A DNA stretch of 64,000 nucleotides from Bordetella petrii (GTDB taxonomy: Bacteria > Pseudomonadota > Gammaproteobacteria > Burkholderiales > Burkholderiaceae_B). The notes below the pieces were generated by a model that saw only the letters and a program-made list of their open reading frames with translations, was not told the DNA's origin and searched no databases. Both the position numbers and the translations under genes were made by a program. The DNA is taken from contig NZ_JAJMLX010000002.1 in the NCBI RefSeq assembly GCF_020991325.1, positions 1 through 64,000 of the forward strand, given 5' to 3'. Shown here in pieces: positions 1-8,921 of this stretch (the stretch's first letter is position 1; every line of letters starts with the position of its first letter).

Positions 1-43
1 TTTATTTCGGCAGTTATTTATCATGTGTTTTTTCTGGCCACCT

Positions 44-529
44 TCAGTCATCCCCGCGCTCTACCGCCACCGTGCCGGTCGTGTGGAAGTACTTGTAGTG
101 GGCGGGTTGCACGGCGGCGCCGATCCGGGTGGATATCTCATAGCCCACCACGATGGCGTTGAGCAGCGCCGCGCCGCTGGCGTCCTGTTCTTCGGCCACC
201 GCCAGGGCGGCGGCGATGACCGGGCAACCGGGATGGTAGACGGCGTCGCGGAAAATGTCGTCGAATTCCACGGCATGCGACACGCTGCCGTTGATCCAGG
301 CCGCCGTGGCGCTGTATGCCGTGGTGCCGTTGCCCGGCAGGCTGGACCGGCCCGATCCCAGCTCGGGCCGATGCGCCGCCAGCAACTGCGGGCTGGGCGC
401 CACGCGGGTACCCGGATACAAGGCGGAGAACCAATCCACCAAGGCGCGCTTGGCGTAGTGGACGACATCGGCGGGCAAGTCGCGCACGCTGTCGCGGGCG
501 CCGTAGTCGGCCAGTTGTTCTAATAGCAT
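44..529 (-). pseudogene. MmgE/PrpD family protein, truncated at its 3' end
   Basis: The reading frame encodes about 161 residues matching the N-terminal third of MmgE/PrpD proteins (2-methylcitrate dehydratase / cis-aconitate decarboxylase family, normally about 450 residues). The family-like stretch HAVEFDD is present. Similarity fades after HTTGTV, and a stop follows within eight codons. The DNA beyond the stop, towards base 1, is clearly more AT-rich. I chose the ATG at 529 because GGAGAC lies just upstream, as it does before the two neighbouring Bug genes. It is the last gene of a minus-strand row IclR-Bug-Bug-MmgE. Truncation by an insertion or rearrangement is the likely explanation, but only 43 bases beyond the stop are visible. 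Substrate unknown. Confidence 0.75.
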
Positions 530-667
530 GCAGTGTCTCCGGGGCATGGCCGCATCGCGTATCGCGCGCAGGCGAATGAATGTTGCTTACTCTAGCGCCC
601 GCGCCTGCCGCGTGGCTTGAAAAAAAAGAAAACCAGCTTTCACCGTTTGGCCGGGCGCCCGCCGCGG

Positions 668-699
668 GGTGTCTGGCTCCCGTCAGGGTGCCGGACACC
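668..699. repeat. Dispersed 32-bp hairpin repeat, copy 1
   Basis: Arms GGTGTCTGGC (668-677) and GCCGGACACC (690-699) flank the 12-base loop TCCCGTCAGGGT. One T-G mismatch lies in the stem. An almost identical element with perfect arms is at 43998-44029 in another intergenic region, so this is a dispersed REP-like element and not a local operator. It sits in the 530-750 gap between the truncated MmgE gene and a Bug gene. No T-run follows, so it is not a typical terminator. Confidence 0.8.
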
Positions 700-750
700 T
701 GGCAGTGCCGGCGCAAACTCGCCGCGGCGGCTCAGGTAGCGCCATGCGAG

Positions 751-1752
751 TCAGTGCTGCATGGCCTGCAGCAGGCGGGGCATGCGTTCCGCCTCTTCGG
801 CATAGGTGCGCCGCGCGTACTCGGTGTAATCCGCGGGACCCAGGTAATTGAGTTCGATGGCATTCTGCGCCGCAACCTCCCGGAACGCCGGGTCGCCCAT
901 GATCTGCTCGAACAGCGCGGCGATCTTGCGTACCCGGTCGGCCGGCATCGAGGCCGGACCCACCAGCCCGAAGGGCGCCTTGGCCACGACGGCGTAGCCT
1001 TGCTCTTTCAGAGTGGGCCAATCGGGGTGCGAGGCGCTGCGCTCGTCGGCAATGGCCGCCAGCACGCGCAACTGGCCCGTTTTCAGGTACTGGTCCAGCG
1101 TGGAAGACCCGGTTCCGGCCACGATGTCCACCTGCTTGCCCAGCAACGCCGATACGATCTCGGACGCGCTCTTGTAGGGAACGTGTGTCCATTCGATGCC
1201 GGCCAGGCTGCCCAGCTTGTCCATCGACAGGTGGGGCGTGCTGAATGCCCCGGGTGTGCCATAGCTGTACTGGCCCGGATGCGACTTGGCGTCATTCACG
1301 AACTCGTTGATGGTTTGCCATTTGGCGTCGGCCCGCACTGCGATCATGTAGCTGTAGTCGACCAACGCGCTGATGTAGGTCAGGTCGCGCAGCGGATCAA
1401 AAGCGGTGCGCTGGATAAAGGGCTGGCGGAATATTCCTACCGGCACGATGGCGAGGTGATAGCCGTCGGGCTTCGCATTCTTCATTTCCACGGCGCCCAG
1501 GGTGCCGTTCGCACCTGGCCTGTTTTCCACCACAACGGGCTGGCCCAGTTCCTTCTCCATGAGTTTCCCGGCGGTACGCACGATCAGGTCCGAGGGGCCG
1601 CCAGGCGCATAAGGAACGATGACGCGTATGGGGCGGCTGGGATAGGTATCGGCGCGGGCTTGCGTGCCGGCCATGCCGGCGGCGCACAGGGCCGCGAATA
1701 CCAGGGCGGCAACGGCCCGGCGCGGGCTTGATATCAGGTCGGGCTGCGGCAT
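751..1752 (-). CDS. Bug-family periplasmic solute receptor (tripartite tricarboxylate transporter type)
   Basis: 333 residues. An N-terminal signal peptide (hydrophobic segment about residues 13-33, cleavage likely near ARA-DTYPSRPIR) is followed by the Bug fold. Family signatures visible are YPSRPIRVIVPYAPGG near the mature N-terminus, VVENRPGANG, and the later THVPYKS. Such proteins bind small carboxylates or related metabolites in the periplasm and deliver them to TctAB-type permeases or act in sensing; no permease is nearby. The ATG at 1752 has a good GAGGAG ribosome site. It lies 15 bases after the stop of a second Bug gene, so the two are probably co-transcribed. The ligand cannot be deduced. 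Confidence 0.93.
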   Translation of the reverse strand: MPQPDLISSPRRAVAALVFAALCAAGMAGTQARADTYPSRPIRVIVPYAPGGPSDLIVRTAGKLMEKELGQPVVVENRPGANGTLGAVEMKNAKPDGYHLAIVPVGIFRQPFIQRTAFDPLRDLTYISALVDYSYMIAVRADAKWQTINEFVNDAKSHPGQYSYGTPGAFSTPHLSMDKLGSLAGIEWTHVPYKSASEIVSALLGKQVDIVAGTGSSTLDQYLKTGQLRVLAAIADERSASHPDWPTLKEQGYAVVAKAPFGLVGPASMPADRVRKIAALFEQIMGDPAFREVAAQNAIELNYLGPADYTEYARRTYAEEAERMPRLLQAMQH

Positions 1753-1767
1753 GAGTGTCTCCTCGGG

Positions 1768-2748
1768 TTATTTGACGGCGATGTGCAGGTCTTTGATGAT
1801 CCGGCCGAAACGTTCGACTTCCGAGCGCGAAAAGGCGGCCAGTTCTTCCGGAGTGGTGTAGGTGGGTTCGGCGCCTTGCGATGCCATGCTCTCGCGCACG
1901 TCCTTCCGTTCGATAACCTGGCGCGCGGCCTGATTGAGTTTCTGTATCGTGGCGTCGGGCGTTCCCGCCCGCGCGAACAAGGCATACCATTGCGCGAATA
2001 CCAGATCCTTGAAACCGGCTTCGGCAAACGTGGGGACGTCCGGCAGCGAGCCTACCCGCCTGGGGTTCGCCACCGCGATGATCTTCAGCTTCCCCGACGC
2101 CACATGTGGCGCCGCCGACGCCACGCCCACAAAGGCCATCGACACCTGGCCGCCCATGGCATCCGTCACCGCCGGGGCATCGCCTTTGTAGGGCACGTGC
2201 GTCATATCCAGCTTGGCCGCCGCATTGAAACTTTCGCCCGCCAGATGGCCGGTGCCGCCCACGCCGCTGCTGCCGAAGCTGAGCTTGCCGGGGTGCTTCC
2301 GCGCGTACGAAATCAGCTCTGCCACATTATTCACGCCCAGTCCGGCATTGATGGCCAGCACGATGGGCACTGAACCCACCATGCTGATGGGCGCGAAGTC
2401 CTTGACAGGGTCGTACGGCGCGTCGGGGTACAGGGTGGGATTGGTGCCATGCGTGGCGCTGTTCCCCATGAGCACGGTATAGCCGTCCGGCGCCGCTTTG
2501 GCCACGTAGCTGGCGCCCACGATGCCGTTGGCGCCCGCGCGGTTCTCGACCACGATAGTGCCCGGCAGCGCATCGCCCATATGGCGCGCCATCAGGCGCG
2601 TCAGGAAGTCATTGGTGCCGCCGGCGGAATAGGGCGACACGAATTGGATAGGCTGGCTGGGAAAGTCGGCGGCGCGCGCCGCCAGGCAAAGGCAGGCCAG
2701 CAGGCTCGCGCCGAGCAGGCGCATGCCGCATCGGTAGTATCGATACAT
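1768..2748 (-). CDS. Bug-family periplasmic solute receptor (tripartite tricarboxylate transporter type)
   Basis: 326 residues from the ATG at 2748, which follows GGAGAC. A longer frame exists upstream but lacks a signal peptide at its start. The chosen start gives a normal export signal (residues about 8-26, ending near ARAADFPSQP). Bug motifs are YSAGGTNDF, VVENRAGANG, PDGYTVLMG and THVPYKGDAP. It is a paralogue of the next gene downstream and probably the first gene of the operon. Two inverted repeats at 2837-2904, between this gene and the IclR gene, are plausible control sites. Ligand unknown; tandem Bug genes often accompany catabolic genes. Confidence 0.93.
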   Translation of the reverse strand: MYRYYRCGMRLLGASLLACLCLAARAADFPSQPIQFVSPYSAGGTNDFLTRLMARHMGDALPGTIVVENRAGANGIVGASYVAKAAPDGYTVLMGNSATHGTNPTLYPDAPYDPVKDFAPISMVGSVPIVLAINAGLGVNNVAELISYARKHPGKLSFGSSGVGGTGHLAGESFNAAAKLDMTHVPYKGDAPAVTDAMGGQVSMAFVGVASAAPHVASGKLKIIAVANPRRVGSLPDVPTFAEAGFKDLVFAQWYALFARAGTPDATIQKLNQAARQVIERKDVRESMASQGAEPTYTTPEELAAFSRSEVERFGRIIKDLHIAVK

Positions 2749-2836
2749 GGTTGTCTCCGGTCGCCATGGATGGCGGTTCTTGTTGGAAATGCCGCGCCTG
2801 TGTTGATGCGCGGCGGCGCCCATCGGGCCCCCTGAA

Positions 2837-2850
2837 AAGTCTACGGACTT
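2837..2850. promoter_or_regulatory. Inverted repeat, possible operator
   Basis: AAGTC-TACG-GACTT is a 5-bp-arm inverted repeat about 90 bases upstream of the Bug start at 2748. It shares the AGTC/GACT core with the stronger inverted repeat at 2884-2904, with centres about 50 bp apart. Paired sites of similar sequence suggest binding by the adjacent IclR regulator; this is inference. Confidence 0.4.
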
Positions 2851-2883
2851 CTCATCGCGCTGGGCGCAGGGCGGGTGCAAATT

Positions 2884-2904
2884 CAAGTCCGTATATTGGA
2901 CTTG
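2884..2904. promoter_or_regulatory. Perfect inverted repeat, probable regulator operator
   Basis: CAAGTCC-GTATATT-GGACTTG has perfect 7-bp arms around a 7-bp AT-rich spacer. It lies just past the stop of the IclR gene and upstream of the Bug gene on the same strand. No T-run follows on either strand, so it is unlikely to be a terminator. Binding by the adjacent IclR protein would fit but is not shown. Confidence 0.5.
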
Positions 2905-2925
2905 CCAGATGTGCGCCGGCCGGTG

Positions 2926-3762
2926 CTACAGATTCAGGGCCTCGACGGAATCGGGATGCTCGTGCAGGCAGGCATGCAGTTCGGCCTGCGCGGCCGCGAC
3001 CGCCTCGTCCAGGTACTGGATGGCTTCGCCCATGCGTTCCCCGGCCAGACGCGACGCCAGGGTGCAGATGCAGATGGCGGCAGCCGGCCGCTGGTCGGGA
3101 TAGCGGATCACCTTGCCAACCGAAAGTACGGCCGGCGTATCCATGACCTTGTTGACGGAATGGCCGCGGCGCCGGGCGCTGGCAATGGCGTGGTGCAGGG
3201 CGTGTTCACAGTAGCGCGGATTCTTGCGCAGCGTGCGCTCGGCGTTGGCGCGGCAGATACGCTGCACCTCGTCGTCGGGAAGCTCGGCCAGCAGCGCCAG
3301 GCCGCCCGCGCCGACATTCAGCGGCCGGTGGGTGCCCACGTTGAGCACCAGCGCCTTGATGGGAAATGCGCCTTCGGCCCGGGCCACGCATACCGCGTCG
3401 AAGCCGGAGCGCACCGTCATGAATACGGTGTCGCCAGTTTTGTCGGCCAGCGTTTGCAGGTGCGGTTTGCAGATATCGCGCAAGGCTATCTTGGGGGTGG
3501 CGGCCAGCCCCATCTCGTAGATCAGCGAACCCAGGTAATAGCGCTTGCTGCGTTCATCCTGGCGTATGAATTTCTCTGCGATCAGGCCCTGCAGGATGCG
3601 GTGAGCCGTTGGCCGTTCCATGCCGGTGCGCCGATACAGGTCGACCAGCCGCATGCCTTGCCGATTGTGGGATGTGATCAGCCGCAGCAGCGATGCCGCG
3701 CGTTGCAGCGTCTGGGTGCCGGCCGATGGCGCAACACGGCCGGATGGCGAAGCGTAGCTCAT
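2926..3762 (-). CDS. IclR-family transcriptional regulator
   Basis: 278 residues. Residues about 15-75 form the winged helix-turn-helix (LQRAASLLRLI, GMRLVDLYRRTGMERPTAHRIL), then comes the IclR effector domain (about 85-265) with VNVGTHRPLNVGAGGLALLA and CICTLASRL. IclR proteins bind DNA as dimers of dimers and respond to small carboxylic or aromatic ligands. It is read in the same direction as the two Bug genes and divergently from the acyl-CoA cluster starting at 3921, so it could control either side. Full length for the family. Ligand and mode (activator or repressor) cannot be read from the sequence. Confidence 0.93.
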   Translation of the reverse strand: MSYASPSGRVAPSAGTQTLQRAASLLRLITSHNRQGMRLVDLYRRTGMERPTAHRILQGLIAEKFIRQDERSKRYYLGSLIYEMGLAATPKIALRDICKPHLQTLADKTGDTVFMTVRSGFDAVCVARAEGAFPIKALVLNVGTHRPLNVGAGGLALLAELPDDEVQRICRANAERTLRKNPRYCEHALHHAIASARRRGHSVNKVMDTPAVLSVGKVIRYPDQRPAAAICICTLASRLAGERMGEAIQYLDEAVAAAQAELHACLHEHPDSVEALNL

Positions 3763-3864
3763 GATCGAACCCTGCGGGTGGAAAGTGGGGTGGGCCGGCG
3801 CGGGTGCACGCGCCGATTGTGCCGATCATAGGAAAATTCTGGCGGTGCGCGGTGTCTATCTCGC

Positions 3865-3885
3865 TATGTGGACTCTTATGTGGAC
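3865..3885. promoter_or_regulatory. Direct repeat in the IclR / acyl-CoA cluster divergent region
   Basis: TATGTGGAC occurs twice, at 3865-3873 and 3877-3885, a 12-bp period. It lies in the 3763-3920 divergent intergenic region, 36 bases before the crotonase start. Tandem sites here could bind IclR or another regulator; no promoter hexamers are convincing. Confidence 0.35.
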
Positions 3886-3920
3886 GTCCGGCCTGTGACG
3901 GCGCGGGAGCTTGGCATAGT

Positions 3921-4757
3921 ATGAAAAAAAGACAAATGCCACGAGACATGCCACATATCCCCTTGCTGAGCCGCCTGGACGACGGCGTGCTGGTGCTGAC
4001 GCTGAACCGGCCGGAGCGCCGCAATGCCTTGACGCCGGAACTCTACGAACAACTGCTCGAAGCGCTGCAGGACGCTGCCGTCGCCGCGGAAGTCGGCGCG
4101 GTGGTGCTTACCGGCGCTGGCCAGGCGTTCTGCGCCGGTGGCGACGTGACCCGCATGGCGAGCCGGGCCGAGCCCCTGGACTTCGAGTACAGGGTGGCCC
4201 GCCTGCGCCGGCGCGCGCGAATCTGCGAGCTGTTGCATACCATGCCCAAGCCCACGCTGGCGATGATGCGCGGGCCGGCGGTGGGAGCCGGCCTGTCGCT
4301 GGCGCTGGCATGCGACATGCGCCTGGGCGACGCCAGCGTGCGCATGCGCACCGGCTTTTTGCAGGTTGGCCTGCCGGGCGATTATGGCGGCCATTATTTC
4401 CTGCCCCGGCTGGTGGGCATGGCCAAGGCGCGCGAACTGTACCTGACTTCGCCCATGCTGGACGCGGACTCGGCCCAGAGGCTGGGGTTGTTGAACCAGG
4501 TTCATGCTTCCGAACGGCTGGAGCCGGCGGCCATGGAGCTGGCGGCGGGGTGGGCGCGCGGGCCGCGCACGGCCCTGGCCTATCTGAAGCAGAACCTGAA
4601 CCAGGGCCTTCAGGACACACTGGGCGGCGTCCTGGACGGCGAGGCGTGGCGCCACGTGCGCTGCACTGAAACCGAAGACCACAAAGAGGCCGCGCGGGCC
4701 TTTACCGAGAAACGCACGCCCCGGTTCGGGCGGCATATCCAGACAACGGAAGGATGA
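3921..4757 (+). CDS. Enoyl-CoA hydratase/isomerase (crotonase) family protein
   Basis: 278 residues from the ATG at 3921; ATGs at 3936 and 3948 are possible alternatives. The crotonase fold is clear: LTLNRPERRNALT near the start, the oxyanion-hole stretch CAGGDVTRM, GPAVGAGLSLALACDMRL, the LPRLVG motif, and the C-terminal FTEKRTPRFGR. In the second catalytic region the sequence reads GLPGDYGG, so the glutamate of classical hydratases is not evident there. The reaction may therefore be isomerisation, ring hydrolysis or another crotonase chemistry instead of simple hydration. First gene of a tightly packed plus-strand cluster, one base from the next start. Confidence 0.9.
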   Translation: MKKRQMPRDMPHIPLLSRLDDGVLVLTLNRPERRNALTPELYEQLLEALQDAAVAAEVGAVVLTGAGQAFCAGGDVTRMASRAEPLDFEYRVARLRRRARICELLHTMPKPTLAMMRGPAVGAGLSLALACDMRLGDASVRMRTGFLQVGLPGDYGGHYFLPRLVGMAKARELYLTSPMLDADSAQRLGLLNQVHASERLEPAAMELAAGWARGPRTALAYLKQNLNQGLQDTLGGVLDGEAWRHVRCTETEDHKEAARAFTEKRTPRFGRHIQTTEG

Positions 4758-4758
4758 C

Positions 4759-5658
4759 ATGGAAAAACTGTGCCAGGACAGAGTGGTTATCGTGACCGGC
4801 GCGGCGCGCGGCATTGGCCGCGAATACGCCCTGCAGTTGGCCGCGCAGGGCGCGAAAGTGGTGATCAACGACGTGGGCACCTCGCGTGACGGACAGGGCC
4901 GTGACCATTCGGCCGCCGAGGCGGTGGTGGAAGAAATCCGCGCGGCAGGGGGGCAGGCCGCTGCCGATGCCAGCGACGTGGGCGACTGGGAGCAGGCCGG
5001 CGGCATGATAGAAGGTGCGCTGTCGCGCTTTGGCCGCCTGGATGCCTTGGTCAACAACGCCGGCATCCTGCGCGACCGGATGCTGGTGAACATGGAGGAA
5101 CGCGAGTGGGACGAGGTGGTGCGCGTCCACCTGAAAGGTACCTTCGCCCCCATGCATCACGCGGCCGCGCACTGGAAGCGCCTGCACAAGCAGGACGGCC
5201 GTCCGGTCGGGGCGCGCATCGTCAACACGTCCTCGTCGTCTGGCCTGTTCGGCAACATCGGGCAGACCAATTACGGGGCAGCCAAGGCCGGTATCGCGGC
5301 GCTGACCATCATCGCCGCGCGGGAACTATCCCGCCATGGTATTACCGTCAACGCCATCAGTCCGCATGCCCAGACCCGCATGACAGAAGGCCTGCGCGAG
5401 CGTACCGAGGCCGAAATCGAAGCCCGCCATCCGCGCTGGATTGCCCCGGTGGTGGTCTGGCTGGCCAGCGCGCACAGCAGCAATGTGACGGGCCGCGTGT
5501 TCGAGGCGGGGGGCGGTTTCCTGGCGGCCCTGGAAGGCTGGCACCGTGGTCCCGAAGCGCAGCCCATGGATGATGTCCATCGCATCGGCCCTGTACTGGA
5601 GGACCTGGCTCGCCGGGCGCGCCGCAACGCCGACATGAAAGGCCAGGACCTGGACTGA
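4759..5658 (+). CDS. SDR-family 3-hydroxyacyl-CoA dehydrogenase-like protein
   Basis: 299 residues. It has the Rossmann motif TGAARGIG (residues about 13-20), NNAG near 99, and an active-site Ser with Y-x-x-x-K (SSSSGLFGNIG then TNYGAAKAG). The insertion after VVINDVGTSRDGQ and the overall length resemble the dehydrogenase domain of peroxisomal multifunctional enzyme type 2, which oxidises 3-hydroxyacyl-CoA with NAD. In this operon it would supply the dehydrogenation after the hydratase step. Good ribosome site GGAAGGA; starts one base after the crotonase stop. Confidence 0.88.
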   Translation: MEKLCQDRVVIVTGAARGIGREYALQLAAQGAKVVINDVGTSRDGQGRDHSAAEAVVEEIRAAGGQAAADASDVGDWEQAGGMIEGALSRFGRLDALVNNAGILRDRMLVNMEEREWDEVVRVHLKGTFAPMHHAAAHWKRLHKQDGRPVGARIVNTSSSSGLFGNIGQTNYGAAKAGIAALTIIAARELSRHGITVNAISPHAQTRMTEGLRERTEAEIEARHPRWIAPVVVWLASAHSSNVTGRVFEAGGGFLAALEGWHRGPEAQPMDDVHRIGPVLEDLARRARRNADMKGQDLD

Positions 5659-5662
5659 TGCC

Positions 5663-6327
5663 ATGATTGATAAACGTGTCGCCGATCTGGTCGCCGCAGT
5701 CCAGGGCATCCAGGATGGAGCAGTACTGCTGGTAGGTGGGTTCGGTTCATCGGGCCGGCCAGCCCGCCTGATGGAAGCCATCCTGGAACTGGGGGTTCGG
5801 GACCTGACCATCGTTGCCAATAACGCCACCACCGGACAGGATGTGATCGCCGAGCTGATGCGGGAAAACCGTATTCGCAAAGTGGTGTGCTCGTTTCCCC
5901 GCGGCCTGCAGGGCCACACCATTTTCGATGATCTGTACCGCGCTGGAAAGATCGAGCTGGAACTGGTGCCGCAGGGCACCCTGGCGGAGCGCTTGCGTGC
6001 CGCCGCGGCCGGAATCGGCGGGTTCTTCACGCGCACCGCCGCCGGCACCGAGCTGGCCAAGGGCAAGGAAACCCGCCTGATAGGCGGGCAACTGTATGTG
6101 CTGGAACAGCCTTTGCACGGCGATGTGGCCCTGATCAAGGGCCTGCGCGGCGATCGTTGGGGCAACCTGGTCTACCACCGCGGCGCGCGCATCAACAACC
6201 CTGTCATGGCAGGGGCGGCCAGGCTCACCGTAGCCCAGGTCAGCGAAGTGGTGGAACTGGGCGCGCTCGACCCCGAATGCATCGTGACACCCGGGATTTT
6301 CATCGACAGACTCGTGGAGGTGGCGGC

Positions 6328-6331
<4 letters not shown>
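5663..6331 (+). CDS. 3-oxoacid CoA-transferase, subunit A
   Basis: 222 residues, the usual length of the A subunit of two-subunit 3-oxoadipate / 3-oxoacid CoA-transferases. Visible signatures are VLLVGGFGSSGRPARLMEAI near the start (the GGFG-G-P CoA-binding stretch), TIVANNATTG, PQGTLAERLRAAAAG, and ALIKGLRGDRWGNLVY. It pairs with the B subunit encoded next, whose start overlaps this stop by four bases. The complex moves CoA from a donor such as succinyl-CoA to a carboxylic acid substrate, which would activate the compound handled by this cluster or one of its intermediates. Confidence 0.92.
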
Positions 6332-8027
<1,696 letters not shown>

Positions 8028-8064
8028 GCGCCGGCAGCCATTCTGTTTGCAAAAGGAGACGACT

Positions 8065-8535
8065 ATGCTGGAAGTGGAGACGCTGGATGAGTTGCGCGCT
8101 CACGTGGGCCGCGAACTGGGCACGAGCGAATGGGTAGCCATCGACCAGGCGCGCATCGATGCATTCGCCAGGATCACCGGCGACGATAACTGGATACACG
8201 TGGACGTGGCGCGCGCCGCGCGCGAGCTACCGGGGGGGAAGACCATCGCGCATGGCATGCTGACGCTGTCGCTGGTCACCCATCTGGGCGGCCAGATTTG
8301 CCGTGTTCGGCAGCGCGACAAAGGCATCAACTACGGGTCCAACAAGGTACGGTTCACGGCGCCTGTCACGGTGGGCTCGCGCATCCGCCTGCATCGCACG
8401 CTGCAGAGCTTCGACCCTGTGGCGGGGGGCGCACGCCTGACTTTCGGCAACACCATGGAAATCGAGGGTGAAAGCAAACCCGCCCTGGTGGCCGAGACCG
8501 TGTCCATGATTTACGCCCCCAGGGAACCGTCATGA
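8065..8535 (+). CDS. MaoC-family (R)-specific enoyl-CoA hydratase
   Basis: 156 residues from the ATG at 8065, nine bases downstream of AAAAGGAG. Hot-dog fold with the hydratase-2 motif: FARITGDDNWIHVD (catalytic Asp and His about residues 41-46) and GKTIAHGMLTLSLV. It then has YGSNKVRFTAPVTVGSRIRL. The single-domain length is normal. The start of the next gene, an OB-fold protein, lies within its last codons, and a thiolase-like gene follows. This order resembles the hydratase / DUF35 / aldolase complex of steroid side-chain degradation, where a MaoC protein hydrates an enoyl-CoA for retro-aldol cleavage. Confidence 0.9.
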   Translation: MLEVETLDELRAHVGRELGTSEWVAIDQARIDAFARITGDDNWIHVDVARAARELPGGKTIAHGMLTLSLVTHLGGQICRVRQRDKGINYGSNKVRFTAPVTVGSRIRLHRTLQSFDPVAGGARLTFGNTMEIEGESKPALVAETVSMIYAPREPS

Positions 8536-8921
8536 GTACTCAGGCAGAGGCCGGCATGGCTCCGTATGCCGTGTACCTGGACTATCTGCGGCGCGGGCAG
8601 TTGGCCTATCAGTTCAGTGAGGCGTCTGGCAAAGCCGTGTTCTACCCACGGCTGCTGTGCCCCGATACCGGCGGGCCGCTGCAATGGCGAATCAGCCAGG
8701 GCGCGGGCACGGTGTACAGCACGACGGCGGTGCAGCCTCGCCAGGGAGAACCGTACAACGTGGCGCTGATCGACTGCGATGAGGGGTTCCGCCTGATGAG
8801 CCGCGTGGAAGGGCTGCCCGCCGGCCAGGTCGCCATTGGCATGCGCGTGCGCTTCGCGGTGCACGAGCCGGCTGGCGACGCCGATCCCTACCCCGTATTC
8901 TTTCCGCTGGAACAATCATGA
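8532..8921 (+). CDS. DUF35-type OB-fold acyl-CoA-associated protein
   Basis: 129 residues. The C-terminal part (AGTVYSTTAVQPRQGEPYNVALIDCDEGFRLMSRVEG, then GMRVRFAVHE) matches the OB-fold of DUF35 proteins, which dock on thiolase-like enzymes. The N-terminal zinc ribbon usual in this family is not intact; only one cysteine is seen, in LLCPDTGGPL. It overlaps the MaoC gene by four bases and the thiolase-like gene by four, so the three products are probably made together as a complex. Probable role: partner required by the thiolase-like subunit for activity or stability. Confidence 0.8.
   Translation: MSTQAEAGMAPYAVYLDYLRRGQLAYQFSEASGKAVFYPRLLCPDTGGPLQWRISQGAGTVYSTTAVQPRQGEPYNVALIDCDEGFRLMSRVEGLPAGQVAIGMRVRFAVHEPAGDADPYPVFFPLEQS

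Noticed and set aside
2884-2904. Inverted repeat as the terminator of the IclR gene
   Set aside because: No T-run follows on the minus strand and the spacer is AT-rich, so an operator is the better reading.
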